NCBI RefSeq assembly: GCF_032884065.1
Contig: NC_088863.1
Span: 41,262,880-41,326,879, forward strand
Length of the DNA: 64,000 nt
Direction: 5' to 3'
Source: Artemia franciscana
Taxonomy: Eukaryota > Arthropoda > Branchiopoda > Anostraca > Artemiidae
Of the stretch, positions 56,631 through 64,000 are shown piece by piece (position 1 is the stretch's first letter; every line of letters begins with the position of its first letter). Made by a program: the position numbers and the translations under genes. The notes beneath the pieces are model-generated. The model had not been told where the DNA came from and ran no database searches. It saw only the letters and a program-made list of their open reading frames with translations.

Positions 56631-58260
56631 TAATTACAAATTAGGGGGGTTGGAAAATCTGTTAACTATTTGTAAATAACATTTTTTTATATATTGTAAA
56701 ATAAGAATTGTATTCTTAACATGCCTCTTTTTAATAGCCCCAATTCTAGGCTTAAACCATATATTTCTCAAAAGGATCCATATTTTCAATGTCACAACAC
56801 TTGAGCAAAAAGTAAGTACCATGCTCCACCAATGACTAAACCCAAGTTGAAACATTCTTTTGTTCACTAAAGTATTAGTTTGCAGAATGGAATGGATATT
56901 AATGTCAAGAATAATGTGAATTTGGATAGTTGTAAGCATTGCTTTAATGATAAATTATAATATAAATATAGCTGTAAAATAATTAAAGATAGTAAATTTA
57001 CATATGGCTATAAATACTGTAATTTCAGCTTGTTATTTCCTTGTGTTGGGTGGAAGAATCTTTGGAGGATGATAGATTGATATTCAGTTTTTTAATACTG
57101 TAGGTAATTGGGCCATTTTAGATAAATTTGCAGTTTTCAACATAATTTAGCTAGAATGAAATTGGATACCTAACTATATGCCTTTTTAAATTCTCTTTTT
57201 TAATTCAATAATCACTTCAGGGAGAAATTATGTTTTGAGCCCTTAAAGGATCTAAAAGGCAAAAAAAAAAAACAGCCATAGTAGCTAAACATTTCAAAAT
57301 GAATTCCTGAAGCTATAAATTAGGTGAACATACCACTTGATGCCACTTTCTATGTTGCTTCTGAATATAATATTTGTTTTACTATGAAATTAAACTTTTA
57401 ACCCTTTATTAACCCTTACAGATGACATTACAGATGATTTTCTCTTGTTTTTAGCTATAGAAAAGGATCAAAATATTGGTTAAAAGATCATTATCTGATT
57501 TGACTTCCATTTTGCTAAAATTGTATAATCCATTGGCATTGACTGATCATGATCAAATTGAAGGAGCAATTTACAAATCTTTAAAAAATCAAGACAAAAT
57601 CAAGAACCAGAAAGCACATGGTAAATATATAATTTGGGTTATATATTTGCACATTTGGGGGGGGGGTGAAGTATAGAGTACTTGCAGTCATAATGTGTTA
57701 GATACAATTGTTCAGTATATTATGGAGTAAGAATTGCTCTTTTTAACCATTTTCTATAGCCAAAAACAAGAGAAAAATGGATCATCCTTAAAAAAAGGCT
57801 TAAAGTTGGATTTTTGAGTAAGACAACTTTCATATTCAGAAAGAGGATACAAAAAAGGCATCAAGGGATATGTTCATCTGTTTCATAGATCAGCAATGGA
57901 AATTTACTGCAGACATTCCTAAGAAGAACCAGAAACCCTCAACCAGTGATAATACCAAAATTAAAGTATTCTTTTGTCCCCAAAGTATTATTTGGCAGAA
58001 TGGAACAGATAGTGAAGTCAAGAATAATGTGAACCTGAATAATTGTAAGCATTGTTTTAATAATAAACTATAAATATAAGAGATAAATGCATCATTTTTC
58101 AAAGGGAGTAAAGTGGGATTTTTGATTAAAACAACTATCATATTCAGAAAGAGCATAAAAAAGGCATCAAGTGGTATGTTCATCTATTTCTTAAATCAGT
58201 AATGGAAATATTTCCAAATTTACTATAGAAATTCTTAAGAAGAGCCAGAAACCGATCAAA
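56610..58260. repeat. Diverged repeat in three partial copies
   Basis: 56610-56960 and 57623-58080 share an ATATATAATTTGGG start, AGTAAGAATTG, TATTATTTGG-like and TTGTAAGCATTG.TTTAAT blocks. 58083-58260 repeats the CATATTCAGAAAGAG and CATCAAG.G.TATGTTCATCT portion of 57780-57930. Confidence 0.65.
57461..57620 (+). CDS. Possible host exon, unidentified
   Basis: A good acceptor (TTGTTTTTAGCTATAG, ending 57460) and donor (CATG|GTAAAT) bracket 160 nt that read KRIKILVKRSLSDLTSILLK, YNPLALTDHDQIEGAIYKSL and KNQDKIKNQKAH without a stop. Joining to 57760-57791 would give a short basic C-terminus and a stop, but that downstream part lies in a repeat. I do not recognise the protein. It could equally be a chance frame. 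Confidence 0.25.
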
Positions 58261-60599
58261 TATGATGTCATTTTGCTTTAATATCATGTTTGGGGGGTTT
58301 CAGACTGTTTTGTCAATTGTATATTGACATTACTGAAACGTAAACATTTTCTAATTCTGAAATTGAAATCAAGGGAAAGTATGAATCATTCAGACAAAAT
58401 TCTAGTTTAGCTACTTTTTGGTAGGCTATCTTGCAAAGGAGTTAGGTTATGTAAAAGGCCTACTATTTTTGGTAATAAATTCAGGGCCAAAACATACTCT
58501 GGGAAGTTACTGTCAGGTTTATATGTTAATCCTCTTATGTTAACCTTAATTTTCAGTTATCATTTTCTTTTTTTCTATTTTTACAGCTAAAAATGCAATT
58601 CCTGTTATTTGAGTAGGCTAGAATTCAAACCATATCATTTTCTTTTCTAAATTTAGGAAATGTATTTGCTGATATTTGAAACCCCATAAATTGGAACTGA
58701 GCGAAGTTTCAAAGCTGAAAAAAGCCTTTTTCTACTAAGCAGATTATCTATTTTAAAAGCTTCCTTGTAAAATTAGGATTGAGCAAAGTTGTAAAGCTGA
58801 AAACAGTTTCCTTCTACTTCATTTAAGCAGAAGATCTATACAAATTACCTCCACTCCAGCTTTCTATAACCTCTAAAGATATGTTTGGGCCCCATATAAC
58901 GTTGTTTAATCCTTGAAAGATACTTTTCAGCCTTGACATTATCAAAATTAAATCTTATTCTTCGACAAGTAGAGAAGATCGCCAACAACGTTCAGTCAGG
59001 GTTGCCTCCTGCTGCTGTCCAAAGTGTGCTATTTTTCTCGAGAAGAGGGTGCTACATAAGTGCTACACGACATTTTTGCTAAATATGCAATTTTCGCGTA
59101 ATCCTGCTTGGTGTTGATCAATTAAAACTTTTAGTCGCGTTTTCGATCACACAAAGATTATAGCATTTCTACGAATACCTTTGTTATTTTCACTAAAGCA
59201 TTGTACGCACATGCGTAATAAGCTGCGTGGCGCTTTGAGTTGCCCGCGATAGAAATCGTACTCTTTTTAGTACATTTTTTTTCAAAGTAGTGAGTTGGTA
59301 GTACATTTGAAAAAAGTAGTACTTTTGCAGTACATTTTAAGAAAAGCAGTACTTTTTGAAAACAAATGTACTCTTTCTTCCAAAGGTGATCTAGTTGTAT
59401 TTTGTCATAAATATGTTATCAGATTACCTTAAATTTAGTATTTGCGAGCTATTCAAATGAAGACAGCTATACAAAATTACGAAACATCTAAATGTCTAAA
59501 AACATTTGTTTTTGATATGTTATTCAAAACTTCCAAAAAATTTTTCAAGGTGTTTCAAGCGGTATCACACGAGGTTAAAATAAATTATTGTTAGTAAGAA
59601 TCTTCAAGCCCGGCTTCATTTTCCAGACGCCTGGGGCTTCCGGACAGTCAAGCCAACCCTTCCATATTTTCATGATAATTATGATAGCTAATGTCACTGT
59701 CTACCAGTGTTTCCTAGATGTTCCTTTCAAATATCTATATTTGCTTCACAGTTGCAACTGTCAATCAAAGCCAGGCTTCACTTTTCGGATTCTAGATAGC
59801 CGTTTTTGTCAAAATCTATTTTTCCTTGCGCAGCATACGCGGCGCGTTTCGAGTACAAACTACGGCTGCGGCAGTGCAGAATGTTTTCTTGTACCTTCTT
59901 ACTTATATTTGAACTATGTTGTCGAACCAGTTTTACTATAGCTGTCCAGTTTATCAAGTTGCAGTTGCATTGCATTACACACTGCACGCAATTCGAGAGT
60001 AGTTTACGCTAGTTTCGAAAAGTCTTTATCTTTCAGTGAACTGAACTTAGTGAACTGAGGTAGTTTTTAGAGGTAAAGATTTCCGAGGCTAAAGGTTTTT
60101 TCTAGCGGAAAAACAAGAGAAAAATACACTTGGATCTAAGCAATGCGTGAAGCATGTGGTCGAAAAAAGGACTATTATTCGACTCATCTAGCAAAACTAG
60201 GCAGTGAAGAGGCTTTAAAGGCACAGTAAACTTGACTAGGCAACTTTCGGCCATCAAACCGGCCTGGGAGGCTTAGATAAATGTATTAGGACTTATTGTC
60301 GACAGGACCCCCTTCTTTGTTATCTCAAAACCCCTCCTTATTGTTCCCAGAGCTAGCTGGCAGGCCCTTGCCCCTTATGCACTGTAATTATGCACTTATG
60401 TACTATAAAAGTTTGCCTTTTTTACGTGTAGACCATAGTCAAATGTCACACCGGTAAAACGGCGTGGGTTTGATTCCTAGTTGCGGCACACAAACCTTTT
60501 GTTTTTTTTCTACTAAAACAAAACTCGAATTTTCAGAAATTGCCCGGAAACTGCAATGGTCGTAACTAGAATTTTTCTTACTCTCAATATCGACTCAGA
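58261..60599. other. Unassigned, with minor repeats
   Basis: No gene is recognised. A diverged duplication (GAGCGAAGTTTCAAAGCTGAAAA at about 58700 and GAGCAAAGTTGTAAAGCTGAAAA at about 58780) is about 85 bp apart. A cluster of AGTACTTTT/AGTACATTT units lies at 59258-59375. A weak tRNA T-arm-like block, GGTTTGATTCC, is at about 60469. Confidence 0.45.
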
Positions 60600-62372
60600 G
60601 CACATTCTTGATATGTAAGCTAGCTCCCCGAGTCAACTTTGAGTCAAGTTTACTGTTCCTTTACGGATGCCCAGCTTTTTTTTTATCTAAATCACTGGTT
60701 TATTAAAGATCAAAGAATGACTCTTGAATCAGTCGCAAAAATCTATTTCCTCTTCCTCATTTTGATCGACGCTAGTTGCATTGCTACAAATGAGATTTAC
60801 TTTCGTGGATCTCGATGCTCCCTTCCACTTCTGGAATGAAAGACGAATGAAAGTACTACACAACGATTTTCTGCCTGTACTCAAAATGTTTTTGCGCGTA
60901 TCGTGGCTTGCACCACGAAACATACATGGTTCGCTTAAGTGTACTTTGATTAGTCTTGGGTCAATTTTTTCATCGTTTAATATCTGGTCATATTCATCTT
61001 AATGCCAATCTTTCGAAAGTAACACGGCAAAAAGGCGGTCCTTGTCATATGGACTTTGTGCTAATCTTTCGAAACAAAGACAGGAAGAAGGTGCCCTTCC
61101 TTTTTGTTAATTCTTCCTTTTTTTTGAAAAAAAACTCATTATTTTTTTCAAGACAAAAAGAAAAATTGTAGTACAAAAGCTTTTTTATTTGGTCATTTAA
61201 TGTAGCACGTGCTATAGTACACTCTACGAAATTGTGTGAAAATATCACCTTCGTGCTATGTCTGGTAACCCTAAGTTAGAGTTTTCAAAATGTATCTGTT
61301 TGAAGACTGTTTTGTTTGGGCCACTGACAGAAATGTATGATATTAAGTGGCCTTTTCAGATAGAGTCGGCTGAGTAAAATCAGCTTTTCGTTGATTGAAA
61401 AACAATTTTTTTTGAAAAAACAAACTTCAATTACAAATGATTTTATTTTTTCAGCCTAAAGAAGTACCAATGGAGAGTTGGGATACCTAAAAAAGCAAAA
61501 AAAAACCTTGGAGACTTTGCCTCAAACAGCTATAATGAAGACAGGGCCATAGATATATTTTGTCTGAAGTTTTGGCAGTCGAAACCGCAAATTTTGTCGT
61601 GTTGGACTTTGTGTCTAAATCTGATTCTGATAGGAGCTCGGTGGAATTTTGAAATTCCTGCCTTTAATCTGGCTTGAAATATTGCTTTCAAGACTTTCAA
61701 GACTGTTTTTGTTGGTTTTCAGTTTATGTCTTTCAATTGAAGATATGCGTCGTTTTCTTTTTAGTTAGATGGAATGTCAACTAAACAATATGAGTCGAAA
61801 ACACTTTCATTGATGTGACAGAATATGCAAAATGAATTACTTGACTGATTTAGAGGATAAAATTCTTTATTTACGACAACTACTACTAATAGTTTACTAT
61901 TACTAATAGTATTTACTAATAATATTAATAGTATTACTAATAGTAATTCACGGCCCCACCAAGCCATCTGATGCCAACATAAATATGCACACTCCCCCTT
62001 TATCCCGGTCTATTTATGTCCTCCCAAGAGGGAGGACATATTTCCCTTAAATATTTTTTTACGATATCCTCTCACCCCAACCGGGAACAACCTCTTTTCG
62101 TTTAGCCAATTACTTTTGGCCAAAAAGGGTAATCTTTGGCAACCTGTAGTACTTCATCCGCTAAACTACCCTAGTTAGCTCAATCTTTCTCTCAGAACCC
62201 TTTGAGATACGGTTAGGCGGTCGGGTACCCGAAACAGTCTGCTAGCAATTCCTTCGGAAAAATCTAGAACATCTTCTTCTTTTTTTCATTGTACCCGTGT
62301 TTCAAAGCCATATTTAGTAATATTCTATTCTTGGTTCATAGAAATATCTTCATGTTTTCCCAAACTTTTTTT
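60600..62372. other. Unassigned, one small signal-peptide-like frame and one hairpin
   Basis: A frame from an ATG near 60718 encodes MTLESVAKIYFLFLILIDA then SCIATNEIY, a hydrophobic start like a signal peptide, ending at 60839; there is no supporting splice or homology evidence. A perfect 11-bp hairpin TATGTCCTCCC/GGGAGGACATA lies at 62015-62040. ACTAAT microsatellite-like sequence is at 61880-61945. Confidence 0.4.
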
Positions 62373-62656
62373 CAACTTTGAAAAAAAATTACCCAAGGCC
62401 TTGGGTATTCTAATTTTAATATTTTCTCTGTACTCACTGTCTTTACTAATAATACAAGCAAGTTATGTGAAGCTGTTGACTTGATCAATCTTCTTGTTAC
62501 CTAGCATCTTTTTTACCTAGCAACTTTGAAAAAAAATTACCCAAGGCCTTGGGTATTCTAATTTTAATATTTTCTCTGTACTCACTGTCTTTACTAATAA
62601 TACAAGCAAGTTATGTGAAGCTGTTGACTTGATCAATCTTCTTGTTACCTAGCATC
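62373..62656. repeat. 148-bp tandem duplication inside the LINE fragment
   Basis: 62373-62508 is repeated at 62521-62656 with no difference seen over 136 bp (CAACTTTGAAAAAAAATTAC to ACCTAGCATC). The short link between copies is TTTTTTACCTAG. Identity implies a recent event or an assembly duplication. Confidence 0.95.
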
Positions 62657-62960
62657 ACTTTTACAGAAATTCAATAAACCTCTAAAAATTCATTTATTTT
62701 GCAAAGATCTTCATCTTGGATGTTTAAATCAGCATAATCTAAGTTCAGGAAGTTTTTTTTACTTCCCTAGTTGAATTCCGCGTTCTTGCGTTGCCTTTGC
62801 TGTATTTTTCGAGCCAAAGCCCATCAGAATGATCCATATAAATGGGGATACAACGCAGCCCTTGGTAACTCCTGAATAAATACCAAACCAGCTACTAACC
62901 TCATTTCTCACATTCACCTGGGAAATATTATTCTCGTACATAGCACTAGTCACATTAGTG
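62373..62960 (-). pseudogene. RTE LINE fragment, same family as the intact element
   Basis: Minus strand 62953-62759 reads SAMYENNISQVNVRNEVSSW then GCVVSPFIWIILM, close to residues around 640-690 of the 26314 ORF. Reading on downward, with frame breaks, are matches to the catalytic box region, NEFLEV, KIDQV and YLGSIISKD. The YADD box is damaged. The last part is tandemly duplicated. Confidence 0.85.
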
Positions 62961-63109
62961 TATTTGTGTTTTATACCTTTGCTAAAGCTCTTCTATCAGC
63001 TGAATCAAACTCTTACTCATAATTTAAAATATAGCGACTAAAGGTATTCCATCACTCAGGTACTTCTCAACTATCAAATATTTGTTTGTGGATTACAAAT
63101 ATATGAGTT

Positions 63110-63790
63110 CCATCAAGTTTAGTCTTACACATCAAAAGTTGCGAATCTGTGGAAATTTGCCTTATTCTCGAAAAAAGAAAAAAACCTAAAAGTTATATGA
63201 TCTTAATGAAAATTATACCATCAGATTCGCCATATCACAGAACCCCACTGTAGAGGTTTCAAGTTCCTATCTGCAAAAACATGGAATTTTGCATTTTTTT
63301 TTGCCTGAAGAAAGATCCTGGATGTGTGTTTATTAGTTTTTTTGTGTTTTTTTCTTCCCGGGGTGATTGTTTCGACCCAGTGGTCCAAGAATATCACGAA
63401 AGGGCTCATTCGAACTGATAATTAAAGCTCTAGGGCCTTTTTAAAGTGACCAAACAAATTGGTGGGCAGTTAGGTGCCTCCCAAGCCTATTTTTTCCAAA
63501 GTCACCCGATTAGAATTTTGATTTAGCAATTTTGTTAGGCACAGTCGAAAAATCGACACAGTCGAACTCAGACTTTGAAGAAGACTTAATCCCCCAGTGT
63601 CCCAAGGGGGAAGGCTGGATATTATGAAGTTTGCCCTTTGTTTACATATAGTATTGGTTATTGGGAAGTATATAGACTTTTTTAGGGGAGACTTCTTCTG
63701 ACGAGCGGGTATCAGGTGTTACCTGGGAGGATCTTGCCATGGAGGAATTTTTATGGGAAAGGGATATTTCTATCAAGGGGGTACCACATT
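63110..63790 (-). repeat. GTAAGGAGCGAC-family body, copy 3
   Basis: Reverse complement of the 53880-54500 and 55030-55640 bodies: TGGTCCAAGAATATCACGA, GGGCTCATTC, AAAGTGACCAAA, TTTACATATAGTATTGGTTA and GATCTTGCCATGG blocks appear in inverted order. Confidence 0.85.
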
Positions 63791-63829
63791 TCCCACCATT
63801 ATTTCAAAAACGAGCAGAAATTAAATGAA

Positions 63830-64000
63830 AAAAACTAGTTTTATTCAGCTGAAAGTAAGGAGCAATGTTAAAACTTACAACGTATAGAAATTATTGTGTA
63901 TATAAGGGGGTTCACCCCTATTCATTACCTCGCTCTTTACACCAATTTTTTTAGTACTTTTGAAAGAGCTATTTATTCTAATTAAACAGCCCTTGTGATT
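63830..64000 (+). repeat. GTAAGGAGCGAC-family left end, copy 4 (cut by window edge)
   Basis: ACTAGTTTTATTCAGCTGAA and GTAAGGAGCAATGTTAAAAC match the left palindrome arm at 52815, followed by ACCTCGCTCTTTACACC. It faces copy 3, so the two again form an inverted pair. Confidence 0.8.

Noticed and set aside
60429..60495. tRNA-like sequence with GGTTTGATTCC
   Set aside because: Only a T-arm-like block is convincing; there is no A box or acceptor pairing. Could be a SINE scrap.

Overview
This is an animal nuclear genome segment, AT-rich and intron-containing, dominated by transposable elements. Exons of MINDY3 (FAM188A, a deubiquitinase) and a probable ARMC5-like exon, with RTE, CR1-type, Ty3/Gypsy, hAT and Helitron elements, point to an invertebrate metazoan. 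An arthropod, perhaps a crustacean such as Artemia, is my guess from the style of the repeats; the sequence does not prove the species. No bacterial operon, CRISPR array or rRNA was seen.

Layout. 1-3155: rearranged Helitron material, including a 1.12-kb palindrome made of two facing Helitron 3' halves, an STPR-like Helitron ORF, a separate Helitron 3' end, and a second Helitron-like family. 3740-6868: decayed RTE-like LINE. 8262-14050: reverse-strand CR1/Jockey-type LINE, split inside its reverse transcriptase by two Helitrons lying head to tail (9366-11398). 15851-17525: reverse-strand hAT (DUF4371/ZMYM1-like) transposase relic. 18602-19228: non-autonomous hAT with a MITE nested in it. 21405-21942: ARMC5-like host exon. 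23981-25175: 123/124-bp satellite. 25451-29253: RTE-type LINE with one uninterrupted 974-aa ORF, the best-preserved gene in the window.

31682-37047: reverse-strand MINDY3 gene, at least four exons, holding the catalytic Cys and His; a repeat sits in an intron. 38878-38950: tRNA-Lys-like sequence with good A and B boxes but a broken acceptor stem. 39204-39677: fold-back element. 40926-49350: second RTE-like LINE broken apart by repeats, a tRNA-derived SINE with clear target duplications, a fold-back made of facing tandem arrays, and a CR1-type fragment. 49358-51105: a copy of a TATGGCACTTG-ended repeat family with about 285-bp internal units. 51229-56394: Ty3/Gypsy element with about 90-bp LTRs, split by 3 kb of a fold-back-rich repeat family that recurs at 63110-64000. 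56400-62370: mostly unrecognised, with small repeats. 62373-62960: fragment of the same RTE family as the intact LINE.

The genes do not form a pathway. The window is best read as two host loci set in layers of nested transposons. The strongest leads are the Helitron palindrome and head-to-tail Helitron pair, the nested insertions that give an order of events, the intact RTE LINE whose stop codon lies inside its own terminal repeat, and several undescribed fold-back families.
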